DNA of 64,000 nucleotides from Panicum virgatum (Eukaryota > Streptophyta > Magnoliopsida > Poales > Poaceae): positions 25,140,938 through 25,204,937 of the forward strand of contig NC_053146.1 in assembly GCF_016808335.1 (NCBI RefSeq). Direction: 5' to 3'. The notes beneath the pieces were generated by a model. That model was given only the letters and a program-made list of their open reading frames with translations, was not told the origin of the DNA and did no database searches. Of the stretch, positions 22,332 through 32,962 are shown in pieces. The number at the start of each line of letters is the position of its first letter. Position 1 is the first letter of the stretch. The position numbers and the translations under genes were made by a program.

Positions 22332-22954
22332 AACGGACGCCCAGGTTGCATACGGAGTCGGATTTGGGCGCACTTGATATGGATGGAAAGATAATTTCAA
22401 GACGCTTCCAATGGCTCTGGTTTCAGGCTCAAATTAATTCGGAGTCGTCGGGAATCGTCTGTGGAAGTTGGCGTCCAGAATCTGTCCCGGTGTTGCGTCA
22501 CTGTTTTTGGGCCGATGGCCCGTGTATCGTGTTGGAGCCCAATAAGGGCGCGTCCAGGAGGTCTTGCGTGACCTAAACCCTTATTAATAGCCGCCGCCGC
22601 CATCGTGAGACTTGGGTTTTGCTTAGATTCATTCTGTCAAGAACAGTTGTCGCCGTTCGTCGGTTTGTGAAACCCCAACTTGTGAGATTAATCATTCATC
22701 TGCAGAGTCACTCTATTTGAGCTGCGTTTCTTTCGAGTTCTTGCTTGTGTTCTTCGTTGCGCTTGCAGGGACTAGCCTTCTTGGCGAGGTCAACCGGGTT
22801 GTGACACGGTTGATAACCAGAGGAGTTGTGGTGCTAAGATTGCTGGATTCGGGTTTTAGGATCTGAAGCCGGATCGGTGTGTCTCGCTCCGCCTACAACG
22901 AGAGTTATCCAGAACCTGACGGAAGATCGGGAACCCACGTCCCCATTACTCCTA
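22332..22954 (+). repeat. 3' untranslated/LTR part of the same Gypsy fragment
   Basis: Follows the pol tail without a break and ends near 22950 (CCCACGTCCCCATTA), where minus-strand LTR sequence resumes. I see no clear TG..CA ends, and no complete LTR is claimed. Confidence 0.45.
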
Positions 22955-23438
22955 CTCTTGAATGGTGTGTTTTGAGAGGGGTGAGGGCGGCCCCTTTTAT
23001 AGTCCTAATAGGTCGGTTCCCGTCCTCAATAAATATGGAAACATAGTGCACCGCCTTTTAGTGGATAGGATCAAGTTTCCCACCAAAGATGAGGCCGGTT
23101 GGCGCTAGAAAGGGTTCGGCCGACCCCCAGGTGCCGCCTCTCGCACTGCCTTTCATTCTGGACACTGCCAGGTGGGCCCCCATCTTGTGTACGTCGGTGC
23201 CGGGGCTCTGTACGTCGGTTTTCTCTATCAAATGGGCCCATCTTGTGAGTGTGACGTAGGGTGAAGTCTTTTGTGTGTTTCTATTGCGTCTTATGCTTGT
23301 CTTCTCCTTATTCCGAGTATGGGTGCCTGCAAACCAAGAATTGATTAGAATTAAGTCCTACAACTACGTTTGGTGTTTGATTTATCAGAAAAGCTACAGG
23401 AGTTGACGGCTTTATTTCTGACTTAAGGACCATCAACA
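22955..23438 (-). repeat. Start of a TGTTG-family LTR (H), minus strand
   Basis: The minus strand starts TGTTGATGGTCC at 23438. It has a TATAAAAG box on the minus strand (22994-23001). The first 40 bases resemble the LTR start of B (shared block AGTCAGAAATAAAGC). It probably continued into 21900-21965 before the Gypsy fragment was embedded. Confidence 0.55.
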
Positions 23439-23848
23439 ACCGACACGATCCTCCATGGCCGTAGATCATTCCTGGATGGGTAGACATCTTGTGCTATGAT
23501 CATGGCCCAGGATTCTTTCACTTTGCTTATGGGTTCAAGCCTTCCGGTTCCATCTTGTGCATTTTGGGAAACTACCCATTGGAATGGCTTGAATTCTCCC
23601 TCTAGATGACATTGGTAAAGTCTCATGCCAAGATTCCACAGTAGGTATGCCGATCGGCCGGACTCAGGCCTTCCGGTCCAAATAGTGTCCGTTTTGGGTC
23701 AAATTTGGATATGTTGTTCCTGAGATCAAATAAACACCAAAATTTGTGGAACTCATTAGATATAATGGTTATGGCATGGTTATGACCTTGGTTTCATGAA
23801 ATCAGGCGGAGCGTTTGCGGCAAAAATCATCGATATCGACCGCCAACA
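23439..23848 (-). repeat. Start of the 3' LTR of minus-strand element I
   Basis: The minus strand starts TGTTGGCGGTCGATATCG at 23848, directly after a polypurine tract. A 68-codon frame across 23423-23626 is not recognisable. LTR H begins at its lower edge, so only part of this LTR remains contiguous. Confidence 0.5.
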
Positions 23849-23862
23849 CACCCCCACAGCCA
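23849..23862 (-). other. Polypurine tract of element I
   Basis: The minus strand reads TGGCTGTGGGGGTG next to TGTTGGCGG. The upstream text CGAGCAAAGTCTGGCTG parallels the CGAGCAAAGGCTAAGTG box before the 3' LTR of B. Confidence 0.65.
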
Positions 23863-24272
23863 GACTTTGCTCGCCCCGATCAATAAGGTCGATAAAAGAG
23901 CGAAGACTGGTTTCATGAACTCAAACTATGCATAAGAATTATTTCTTAGCTTTCATTGCATACCTTAGATTCCTGGTGGCTAACATGGTCACTTTCATCT
24001 ATTGATCCCCAGAATAGATCACCAAGAATCAATGCAAGTCTTCATTCTTGGAGCTTTGGAGGGGGCTTTTTAGACTTTTGAAAATAAGGCAAACTCATGA
24101 ATGCTCAATTCACTCAGGCACTCATGGTGTATGATTCTCTCAAGGCAAAGCCTCTGTGTTGTATGATAATAGAGGTATGTGCTCATCTTTTCCATTTATT
24201 TTGCAGATTCAAACAATGCGTCTCTAAGTAGCAATGCAATCCAAACACTTTGATCATGTGCAAGTGTAAGCA
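23863..24272 (-). other. 3' interior of element I, non-coding
   Basis: AT-rich with no coding frame. It is interrupted by element A at the ACGAC target site and probably resumes at 52167. Confidence 0.4.
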
Positions 24273-24480
24273 ACGACTGTTATCACCATAAATTAACAGG
24301 GGTTAATTTATGGGCCGAAAGCAAGTTGGGCTTAAAGCAGAAGATTAAGAAGGCTTGTAAATCGGCTCCTGCGTGAGCATTTGGGCCACATGAGCCGTGT
24401 ATCTTTAGATTTAGTTCAAGATTAGAGATAGAGTCCGATCGGGACAAGATAGAATTAGATTGTTTCCCAAGTCTCTGGAC

Positions 24481-24488
24481 TATAAATA
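24481..24488 (+). promoter_or_regulatory. TATA box of the 5' LTR of A
   Basis: TATAAATA, conserved in the 3' LTR at 51144-51151. Transcription would start about 30 bases downstream, placing the 16-bp hairpin at 24594-24630 within the transcript. Confidence 0.65.
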
Positions 24489-24593
24489 TGTACCCTATGT
24501 TATTCATGAAAGTAGAACGTCATCACGTCTCGCAAACAACAACTCTCGGCGCACCACCACCCCTAATCTTAGGGTTTCATCCAAGTAAGCGCC

Positions 24594-24630
24594 ATGCTGC
24601 CCTGATCGCTTCTTGCGATCAGGGCAGCAT
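24594..24630 (+). promoter_or_regulatory. Perfect 16-bp stem hairpin in R/U5 of A
   Basis: ATGCTGCCCTGATCGC, a 5-nt loop TTCTT, then GCGATCAGGGCAGCAT. The 3' LTR has the same structure at 51257-51293 with one mismatch (A to T in the first arm). It sits about 110 bases after the TATA box. Confidence 0.85.
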
Positions 24631-25421
24631 TGTTCTTGCTTTTACCTTGGTGTTACTCGTACTGAAGCGTTTTTTATGGCGAGTAATGCTAGTTATCCTG
24701 ATGTTCGTAGCATGGCTTTTAGTAGATCTATTGTGCTTTTGTTGCTTACCATCTACGAATATCATGTTGTTTCTGTACAATCACGTTTCAATTTCAAGCT
24801 AATTCTTGTTGCGTAGAGTTAGTTGCACGGAGACAACACCCTGCTTCTTTTCCATCTAATAGATCTAATCTGTTACGGTTTGCTCTTGTACATAAGAGTT
24901 GGCGTGATATCTGCTAGGTTAGGCCTTGCAAACGGATTAGATGATCCGGTGATGTATTAGATGCTTTGCCTTAGTCTTAACAAGGAATTGATCCGGGAAT
25001 CGGCTCTTGCTAGTTCTTAGGCCTCTGTTTCTGGTTAAGGTTTAGTTATTTATTATGTTTATCAGGCCCAATCACATGTTGGATGTTCCGATCTAGCAGT
25101 GAAGCTTTTACTGTCGTGGATTAGATTAATTAGATTTAATTGAAGCAGCTTTACACTCATTTGCTTTATTTATCAATATCCGGATAAATGCAGATCCAAT
25201 CTGACACTAGGACTCGATCGGCTCTTTAAAGCCGATGCAAGTGTCGTCCCAGGGAGCCGACCACGGCTCGAACTTACGTTTCCACGTGTTTGTGTATGCA
25301 GGCAAATCGTTGCAAGCACGTTCGCACCTTCCTGATCGGGTATAGGTCAGGTGGCACGCCCGACATTCTCCGGAATCTCCGGGCATGTGACGGAATTGCG
25401 GGCCATCGATGAGGGAGCATT

Positions 25422-28400
25422 TGTAACACCCGGTTTATAAAAGAACATAAACCGAGCAATCATATACGTGCCAGGATCAAGTCACACGTATATACAACAG
25501 AATGAACAGTATATCATAGCACATATCACGTAAAAAGATATAATAAAGCGAATACGAATGTTATTTATTACAATAATGACAAAAATGTCTGATACAGCGG
25601 AAGCGAAGTACAAAAATACGATAAAAGCTCTCCGAGGCTGAAGCAGGGCGCCACAGGGACGTCGACTGGGAGACGAAGCACCTAGAAGTCCTCGTAGTCC
25701 TGGTAGTGCTGGACGAACTCCCTCGTGTCGGCAGGAACTGAGCAGCAGTGGCGTAGCCAAGAGGAAAAAGTAGAGAAGAGGCAAGGGTGAGTACACAACT
25801 TGTACTCAACAAGTATAACACAAACTATGAGGCTCTAGGCTGGCTGACTCAACTGCATTAGCTTTTAAGTGTTGGCAAAATTTTATTAAAGCTATTTACT
25901 ACGAGTTGATGAATTACCTTTGACCCAGTCACATAGTAATTAATCAGAATTAATTATGATACTACTGAGAAACCAAACCAAGACCAAGCCACCAAGGTAA
26001 CCCCGAGAAGCACCTCCCTCGTCGGAAGGAGATAACTTCACAAATCAAAAGGAGGATCTGGGCCGCTCATAACCGTGAGCACGGCTAGTATACCAGTTTT
26101 ACACTCTGCACAGGTTGCACATCTTTACCCACAAGTCGTGAGCTACGCCAGTTGTTCATCACACTTCCTTAGGTGAGATGGCCAGCGACTCACTACGAGG
26201 CCTTTAAAAAGAATCTCGTTGGTAAGGCGTAACCGCGAGAGTTAGGTCGGCGACGATGGGGCCCACCTCCGGGGGTACAAGCACAGGAGCGCAATCCAAG
26301 CACAGACCAAGCCGGAGGAGCAGGGACCATTGAAGCTTACTACTCTTGCCCCGCAGGTAAGTTACTCCAAACCAAAAAGATCTAATTATTACGCCAAGTC
26401 TATCCCATTCTAGCCTTGTGGTAGCGCTGTTGTCCCAGGTTGTCGCTCTATGAACCGGTCCTTATGGAGAGTGGCCAACCAAGCACTAAGCACCGTGCTG
26501 GCCCCCTAAACCATGTTTCTAACAAAAGCTAATTTTAACGAGACGTGAGCCACTCAATCCACACAGAGTGCCACTCTCAGAATTAAGTTCAAGTAAACCA
26601 TTAATCAAATTAATTAAAAAGGACCAGAGTGTGTTATAGCGCAGCAACCTAGCACAACTAACCAAAATGCAACCCAAAGGTATATATAAAGGATATAAAG
26701 TGGCTAGGAAATCCTTAAAGGCATACAGTATTAAAATGCAGTATGAAAATGTATTTAAAAGTGATAGGTTGTTCATGTTATACTTGCCTTCCTCGTACTG
26801 CTCTGGCTGCTGCTCAAACTGCTCCGAAGACGGCTGCTCCGGAAACTGGTACTGGGGCTCCTCAACTGGATCAACGTCTACTCACGAACACATGGCCAAA
26901 ACAAAGCACAAAATAAGCATACAAGCAAACACTAACAAAAAGCTAAGAAACAGTACATCAATACATGAAAACAGTGCACAAAACTACTCTAGAACTATTC
27001 TACGCGTTACAACGATCGCGTGGATATAAAGAACGCTAAAAACGGAGCTAAAACGCATAAACTAGGCCTAAAACAAGTTCTAGGGACTTATTTGTAAGAA
27101 AAACAGAGTTCCAGGGGGTTTTCTGCTAAAACCGAGGACTAAAACGTAAATAAACATTAAATCTAAGGGCTGACGTGCAAAAACACAAGGCCTGGACTGC
27201 GGGTGCTAATTTGGGAAAACTCAGGGGCTTAAATGAATAAAACAGGGCCAAACCGTAATTATTTTTCAAAAGGAGTGGACTGCGGGTTGATTTGCAGAGA
27301 GTCCAGGGACTCTTTAGCAAAAGTACCGGCCGAACCGGTACCTTTGATCCCAGACCATTGGATCTCGATCCGACGATTCGGATCTAGCGGGGATGCGATC
27401 TAATCTGGGCCCTAGGTTTCGGATCGGACGGCTCTTAGGCGATTGGGTGTGGGGCGGCGGCGGAACGCGCCGGCGTGCCCTGTTCCGCGGCGGCGCAGCA
27501 TAGGGCTCGCCGGAGTTCGTCGGATCCGACGTTCTGGGGCTAGATTTGGCATGCGGTTTGGCCTGGGAGGTAGTACGCCTCATGCGTAAACCACTGGGGA
27601 ACTTAAAGAAGCGCGGCAGGGCTGGGAAGGGGACTCCCGCCGACATGGGCGGTTCGGCGGCGGTGGTGAAGCGCCGGCAAGCGCGGCCGGGGCACCTAGG
27701 GTGCGCTACAGGTTCTAATCGCCCGTACAAAAGAAACAGGGAAGCAAGGGCGTGCTCACCGAGGCTCGGAGCAGTAGGGAGCGTGGCGCAGGGGAGGTTG
27801 ACGGCGTGAAACGGCGGCGGGTCGGCGCTGGGTTCGGGGAGGGGTCGATGAGACGCAGCTCCGGCCTCCAATTCCCTCGAGCAGGTGCACTGGTCGGCTG
27901 TGGTCCCAGAGAAGCTGTCAGTGAGGTCAAGAGGCCAGCGGCGGGGCTGAATCGCGGCGAGAATTCCACTCACCGGCGATGGGTCTCCGGCGAAAATCAG
28001 GAAAAAGGCGCGGTGCAAGGGTGGATGCGATGTTCTAGGGCTTGGCGAGGGTTGCTGGATGAGGGTGGGGCACCGGAGAGGGTCACGGCCACTTAAGAAG
28101 GGTCCGGAGATCTTGGATACGCGTGCCCGTCATGGACACCGCGGGGATTGCGCCCGGATCCGTGCGCGCGGAGAAATCGGATCACGGCGCGGTTCTGCGG
28201 GATTCAGGCTCGGGCGGAGCTTCTAGAAGGGGGACGCGCACGGGAGACTGCACAGTGGGTCCTACGGGGCCGGCGGTCCACGGCGCAGCGGCGTCCGGGA
28301 CGGAAACAAAACAGAGCAGGCGCGGCGTTTGCGGGCGGAGGAAGGGGACGGGTCCGACAGGCGGGCCCGGGCTGCAGTGAGGGGAAAGGCGAGGCGCGGC

Positions 28401-28869
28401 AGCGGGCGCTAACTGGTGGGGTCGGGCGCGCAGGGAGCCAGGAGAGGGAGCGGGCGATCGGGGGGCGCGGCGTAGGCTGACGGGTGGGCCAGGCCGAGCG
28501 GGCTGCTGCGTGGCCGCGCTGGGCCGCGGCTGGGCAGGCCGGGGAGGTGTGGGTTTGGGCCGGACGAGGGAGAGAGGTGGGCTGCGGGTTGGGTTTTGAG
28601 TTTTTGTTTTGGGTTTTCTTTCTATTTCTCCTTTTCTATTTCTAATCCAAACAAAGTTTGAATTCAAATTTGAATTTGAATTCAAACCACACTCAAATAA
28701 AATTATGCACCAGCATGAATGCAACAAAAATTTAAACTTATGATAAATTTTAATTAATTAAGGAACAAAAATTAGATTAAATGCCAACTAAACACAATAA
28801 ACCTTAGAAAATTTAACTAAAGCCAATTAATTTATTAATAAATACTGAAATTTTAATTAGGGTGTTACA
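25422..28869 (-). repeat. 3' LTR of J (3448 bp)
   Basis: Plus-strand ends TGTAACACCC and GGTGTTACA. About 1.25 kb of it (27300-28560) is GC- and CpG-rich and gives long spurious frames of 181 and 234 codons that reappear in the other LTR. It also holds the GAGTACA/TGTACTC block (25789-25807) and a 14-bp palindrome (28657-28686). Confidence 0.95.
28657..28686. repeat. AT-rich palindrome (14+2+14) in the LTR of J
   Basis: TTTGAATTCAAATT, spacer TG, AATTTGAATTCAAA: a perfect inverted repeat. The other J LTR has it at 37279-37308. Solo LTR L has the same arms around a single base (58989-59017). It lies 180-215 bases inside the transcriptional (minus-strand) start of the LTR, in U3. Confidence 0.85.
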
Positions 28870-28888
28870 GACCCTACCCCCTTAAAGA
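28870..28888 (-). other. Polypurine tract of J
   Basis: The minus strand reads TTAAGGGGGTAGGGTCTG ending at the LTR start TGTAACACCC. It lies just after the pol stop codon at 28905-28907. Confidence 0.8.
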
Positions 28889-28904
28889 AATCTCGTCCCG
28901 AGAT

Positions 28905-31900
28905 TTAGCTGGGCTGGCTAGCAAAGAGATCTGGATATGTCTTTTTCAACTCATCTTCTCGCTCCCAAGTAGCCTCAGCTTCACTGTGATGACTCCACTG
29001 AACTCTGCACATCTTGATGCGCTTGTTCCGAGTAACCCTCTCTGATGTCTCCAGGATTTTCACCGGATGCTCAGTATAAGTCAGATCTTCCTGGACATCG
29101 ACTCCATCCAGGGGTGCCTGCTCCTCGGGTACTCGCAGACACCTCTTCAGCTGAGATATATGGAAGACATCATGAACTCCTGAGAGGCTGAGAGGTAACT
29201 CCAGGCGATAAGCAACTTCGCCTTTCCGCTCTAGCACCTTGAATGGCCCCACATACCGAGGTGCTAACTTCCCTTTGACATTGAATCTACGGATTCCTCT
29301 CATCGGAGACACCTTCAGGTACACATAATCACCGACACTGAAAGTCAGGTCTCTCCGTTTGCCATCAGCATAGCTCTTCTGTCTGCTCTGTGCAATCCTC
29401 AGATTCTCTCGCACAGCCTGAACCATCTGCTCTGCATCATCTATGATCTCAGGGCCAAAGAGCTGCTTTTCACCAATCTGATCCCAATAGAGAGGAGTCC
29501 TGCACTTTCTGCCATACAATGCCTCAAATGGGGACTTCTTTAGACTGGCCTGATAGCTGTTGTTATATGAGAACTCAGCAAATGACAGGCACTTATCCCA
29601 ACTAGTACCATACTGAATAGCACAAGCTCTCAGCATATCCTCCAACACTTGGTTGGTTCTCTCTGTCTGCCCATCTGTCTGAGGGTGATAAGCCGTACTG
29701 AAACGCAGCTTCGTATCCAGAGAATCATGGAGCTGCTCCCAGAACCGAGAAGTGAACTGAGACCCTCTGTCAGATATGATCTTCTTGGGCACACCATGCA
29801 AGCAGACAATCCGAGAGATGTACAACTCTGCAAGTCTAGCACCGGAGTAAGTAGTGTTCACTGGAATGAAGTGAGCAACCTTCGTCAGACGATCCACTAC
29901 TACCCAAATGGAGTTGTACCCTTTCTGAGTACGAGGCAATCCAACAATGAAGTCCATAGTGATTTCCTCCCATTTCCACTCTGGAATCTTCAGAGGCTGT
30001 AAAAGACCTGCTGGCCTCTGATGCTCAGCCTTGACACGCTGACAGGTGTCACAAATAGCCACGTACTCTGCCACTGAACGCTTCATCCCATACCACCAGA
30101 AACGTTCCTTCAGATCATAGTACATCTTCGTGCTGCCCGGATGAATAGAGTATGCTGTATCATGGGCCTCACTTAGAATCAACTTTCGAAGATCATGCAC
30201 ATCTGGCACACAGATCTGGTTCTTGTACCACAAGGTACCCTGATCATCCTCTCTGAAATGAGGAGCCTTGCCCTTCTTGAGCAACTCACGAATCTCCTGC
30301 AGCTTCTCATCATCTTTCTGATGCTGCCTGATCTCTGACTCTAGAGTCGGTACTACCTCAAACGCTGCACTGGAGGTATGATGCAAGAAACCCAGACTCA
30401 ACTGCTCGAACTCCTCGCATAACTCTGGAGGCATCTGGAAAGCCACGGCCATGTTGACATAACTTCTTCTGCTCAGAGCATCTGCTACAACATTGGCCTT
30501 GCCCGGATGATAGTGAATCTCCAGATCATAATCCTTGACCAACTCTAGCCATCTTCTCTGCCGCATATTCAGCTCATTCTGCGTGAAAATATACTTGAGG
30601 CTCTTGTGATCGGTGTAGATATCACAACGCTGCCCATACAAGTAATGCCTCCAAATCTTCAGAGCATGCACAACTGCGGCTAACTCAAGATCATGAGTAG
30701 GATAATTCAGCTCATGCCGACGTAACTGCCGTGAAGCATAAGCTATCACTCTGCCCTCCTGCATCAGAACACACCCAAGACCATCCTTCGAAGCATCACA
30801 ATACACCGTGAACCTCTTCGTCTGGTCTGGCAGAGTCAGGACTGGCGCCGTAGTCAACCTCTTCTTCAGCTCATCAAAGGCCATCTGACGCTCATCAGTC
30901 CATACAAAAGCCACATTCTTCTCCAGCAAAGAAGTCAAAGGCTTCGCGATCTTGGAGAAATTCTCAATGAACCTCCGATAATATCCAGCTAAGCCCAAGA
31001 AAGATCTGACTTCCTTCACTGTCTGCGGTGTCTCCCACTCGAGCACATCCTTCACCTTGCTCGGATCAACAGCAATGCCTCCCTGAGATATAACATGACC
31101 AAGGAATGGAACCTCGTCAATCCAGAACTCGCACTTGCTGAACTTGGCATACAGCTGATGCTCTCTCAATCTCTGCAATACGAGTCTCAGATGCTCCTCA
31201 TGCTCTTCTTCTGTCTTGGAGAAGATCAGAATATCATCAATAAAGGTCACCACGAAGACATCCAGATAATCCATGAAGACCATGTTCATCAGATGCATGA
31301 AGTAAGCCGGGGCATTAGTCAAGCCGAAGGACATGACTGTATACTCATATAGCCCGTACTTGCAGGTGAATGCCGTCTTCGGAATATCCCTAGGACGGAT
31401 CCTCAGCTGAAAATATCCCGAACGAAGATCAATCTTCGAGAATATACGAGCACCTCGAAGCAAATCGAAGAGATCCTCAATACGGGGCAGTGGATGCTTG
31501 TTCTTGATAGTGACTGCATTCAGCTCACGATAATCCACACACATCCTCTTCGAGCCATCCTTCTTATCTACCAGCAACAACGGAAAAGCCCAAGGAGAGA
31601 AGCTGCGACGGATATAGCCCTTGGCTAGCAACTCATCAATAGTTTTCTTGACCTCTTCATGCTCTATAGGTGCCATACGGTAGGGCCGCTTTCCAATAGG
31701 AGCTGTGCTAGGCAAGAGATCAATACAAAACTCAATGGCGCGTTCAGGCGGCATACCTGGCAGATCATCCGGAAAGACATCCGGGAATTCAGACACCACG
31801 CGAATACCGTCCGTGGGTTTAGCCTCCATATGGTGAAGAAATCCAGAAGGCTCTACTGCACTGATAACAACCTCTTGGCCACTGGAAGCTGATAGCAAGA

Positions 31901-32087
31901 CTGTCCTCTGAGCACAATCTATCCGAACTCCCCATTTGGCCAGAGTCTCCATTCCCAGAATGACATCAATGCCCTTGGTGTCTAGCACCATCAGATCAGT
32001 ACAGAACTCTACTCCCCTCAAAGAAACACTGACTCTCGGGCAGTAAGTGTGAGACCTCAACTGTCCTCCCGGTGAAGATACTAACAG
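28905..32087 (-). CDS. J Pol polyprotein: protease end, RT, RNase H, integrase, chromodomain
   Basis: Produces the enzymes that copy the element RNA and insert the cDNA. The frame from the Met at 32060 has 1051 residues. Residues 1-45 finish the protease region ([12 protein letters not shown]). RT spans about 130-330, with DLRSGY near 212 and the catalytic FIDD at 273-276. RNase H covers about 415-535 ([15 protein letters not shown]). The integrase has an HHCC finger (His near 633, CDTC near 670) and the catalytic triad D723, D764 and E800. A GPF/Y module (VGPF near 940) and a chromodomain (about 995-1045, [10 protein letters not shown] to WEREDEL) follow. A chromodomain after integrase defines chromoviruses and is thought to guide insertion into chromatin. 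The frame continues from gag across a TGA at 32088-32090. No other stop or frameshift is seen, and all catalytic residues are present. Confidence 0.95.
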   Translation of the reverse strand: MLVSSPGGQLRSHTYCPRVSVSLRGVEFCTDLMVLDTKGIDVILGMETLAKWGVRIDCAQRTVLLSASSGQEVVISAVEPSGFLHHMEAKPTDGIRVVSEFPDVFPDDLPGMPPERAIEFCIDLLPSTAPIGKRPYRMAPIEHEEVKKTIDELLAKGYIRRSFSPWAFPLLLVDKKDGSKRMCVDYRELNAVTIKNKHPLPRIEDLFDLLRGARIFSKIDLRSGYFQLRIRPRDIPKTAFTCKYGLYEYTVMSFGLTNAPAYFMHLMNMVFMDYLDVFVVTFIDDILIFSKTEEEHEEHLRLVLQRLREHQLYAKFSKCEFWIDEVPFLGHVISQGGIAVDPSKVKDVLEWETPQTVKEVRSFLGLAGYYRRFIENFSKIAKPLTSLLEKNVAFVWTDERQMAFDELKKRLTTAPVLTLPDQTKRFTVYCDASKDGLGCVLMQEGRVIAYASRQLRRHELNYPTHDLELAAVVHALKIWRHYLYGQRCDIYTDHKSLKYIFTQNELNMRQRRWLELVKDYDLEIHYHPGKANVVADALSRRSYVNMAVAFQMPPELCEEFEQLSLGFLHHTSSAAFEVVPTLESEIRQHQKDDEKLQEIRELLKKGKAPHFREDDQGTLWYKNQICVPDVHDLRKLILSEAHDTAYSIHPGSTKMYYDLKERFWWYGMKRSVAEYVAICDTCQRVKAEHQRPAGLLQPLKIPEWKWEEITMDFIVGLPRTQKGYNSIWVVVDRLTKVAHFIPVNTTYSGARLAELYISRIVCLHGVPKKIISDRGSQFTSRFWEQLHDSLDTKLRFSTAYHPQTDGQTERTNQVLEDMLRACAIQYGTSWDKCLSFAEFSYNNSYQASLKKSPFEALYGRKCRTPLYWDQIGEKQLFGPEIIDDAEQMVQAVRENLRIAQSRQKSYADGKRRDLTFSVGDYVYLKVSPMRGIRRFNVKGKLAPRYVGPFKVLERKGEVAYRLELPLSLSGVHDVFHISQLKRCLRVPEEQAPLDGVDVQEDLTYTEHPVKILETSERVTRNKRIKMCRVQWSHHSEAEATWEREDELKKTYPDLFASQPS

Positions 32088-32852
32088 TCACCTCTTTAAT
32101 GTGCTAGTATGAATACCATGATGCTCGACAAAAGACTGAGTAATGAAGGAATGCGTAGCACCAGTATCAAAAAGCACTGTAGCTGGATATGAATTAACCA
32201 TGAACGTACCAATAACCACGTTGGGAGCCTCGGCCGCTGACTCGGCCGTCACGTGGTTCACCCTGCCCTGTGCTGGCGCCCTGGGCTGAGCTGGGCGCCC
32301 CTGCTGTCCCGCCTGCGCCTTCCGGGGGCAAGCGTTGGCGTAGTGCCCCGGCTGGCCGCAGTGAAAGCAGGTGCGAGGAGGTCCCTGAGCCTGCTGTCCG
32401 GTAGGAGCTGCCGGACGTGGAGCCTGCGGTGCCGGTGGAGCTGGCGAAGCAGTACGAGCCGGAGGTGCTGGTAACCTCTGACCCTGACCTGCCTGCTGCT
32501 GTCGAGGCGGGTACTGCTGCGGTGGCCTCTGCTGGTACTGCTGAGGAGGCCGGTACTGAGGCTGGTACTGCTGGGGCTGCTGGAGTCGAGGACGAGTGTT
32601 GCTGCCGGAAGCAACGGGGACAACCTTCCTCTTCTTGTCCTCCATCTCCAGGTGCTTGCGCTCAGTGTTGAGCGCACTGTCAACCAGATGGTTGAAGTCG
32701 TCGAAGCGGAGGTTGAGCAGCGCGTACTGGAGGTAGTCCTCAAGACCCTCCATGAAGTGCTCCTGCTTCTTGCGGTCATCCGCAACCTCGGCAGGGGCGT
32801 AGCGTGCCAGCTGAAGAAAGCGATCACGATACTCCGTGACCGACATAGTCCC
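32088..32852 (-). CDS. J Gag C-terminal half, zinc knuckle and protease start (second gag exon)
   Basis: The frame begins at 32852 if the proposed intron is removed; the first Met is at 32846. It continues the capsid domain (EYRDRFLQLARYAP, FEGLEDYL-like helix), then a Gln/Pro-rich linker, a CCHC nucleocapsid knuckle (CFHCGQPGHYANAC, about residues 160-173) and the protease catalytic motif VLFDTGATHSFI. It stops at a TGA (32088-32090) in the same frame as Pol, so the stop is probably a mutation in this copy and the ancestral product was one Gag-Pol protein. Confidence 0.88.
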   Translation of the reverse strand, partial: GTMSVTEYRDRFLQLARYAPAEVADDRKKQEHFMEGLEDYLQYALLNLRFDDFNHLVDSALNTERKHLEMEDKKRKVVPVASGSNTRPRLQQPQQYQPQYRPPQQYQQRPPQQYPPRQQQAGQGQRLPAPPARTASPAPPAPQAPRPAAPTGQQAQGPPRTCFHCGQPGHYANACPRKAQAGQQGRPAQPRAPAQGRVNHVTAESAAEAPNVVIGTFMVNSYPATVLFDTGATHSFITQSFVEHHGIHTSTLKR

Positions 32853-32962
32853 CTGAATTCACAAGGACAGATAGATATCGGAAGATTAACTCAAGATTCA
32901 TAAGGATAGAACAAGGGGCATAAGCTCAAAAGAAACCGCTGAATGATTATGTTTAAGATTAC
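32853..32962 (-). other. Putative 110-bp spliceosomal intron in the gag of J
   Basis: On the minus strand the first gag exon ends ...CTGAAGCAG and is followed by GTAATC; the far end is TTGTGAATTCAG before GGGACTATG. Removing it joins two halves of one conserved capsid stretch in phase 0 (exon 1 is 171 codons). Unspliced, the frame is broken. AT-rich composition and GT-AG ends fit a plant intron. I infer splicing; no transcript evidence is available here. Confidence 0.7.

Larger units (their letters stand above)
24278..25421 (+). repeat. 5' LTR of element A, first part (interrupted by J)
   Basis: Starts TGTTATCACC after ACGAC and matches 50961-52080 closely, apart from about 20 bases at the start that the 3' LTR lacks. 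Those bases form the first arm of a hairpin (24286-24313). J is inserted at 25421 within GCATT. A TATA box lies at 24481-24488. Confidence 0.88.

Noticed and set aside
23423..23626. A 67-codon minus-strand ORF as a gene
   Set aside because: It crosses the boundary between LTR I and LTR H, so the frame is composite.
24488..24802. A 104-codon frame in the LTR of A (and 51151-51465)
   Set aside because: The frame is open in both LTRs, but its C-terminal half is ordinary hydrophobic translation of T-rich U5, with no motif; it starts at the expected transcript start only by chance as far as I can tell.
27314..28018. A 234-codon minus-strand frame, repeated at 35936-36640
   Set aside because: Pro/Arg-rich, no domain, lies in the GC-rich part of both J LTRs; long frames are expected by composition.
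28182..28727. A 181-codon minus-strand frame, repeated at 36804-37349
   Set aside because: Also LTR sequence; low-complexity Pro-rich translation without recognisable motif. K and L do not preserve it.
32258..32827. A 189-codon minus-strand frame
   Set aside because: Overlaps gag exon 2 in another frame; the gag frame has the zinc knuckle and capsid motifs.
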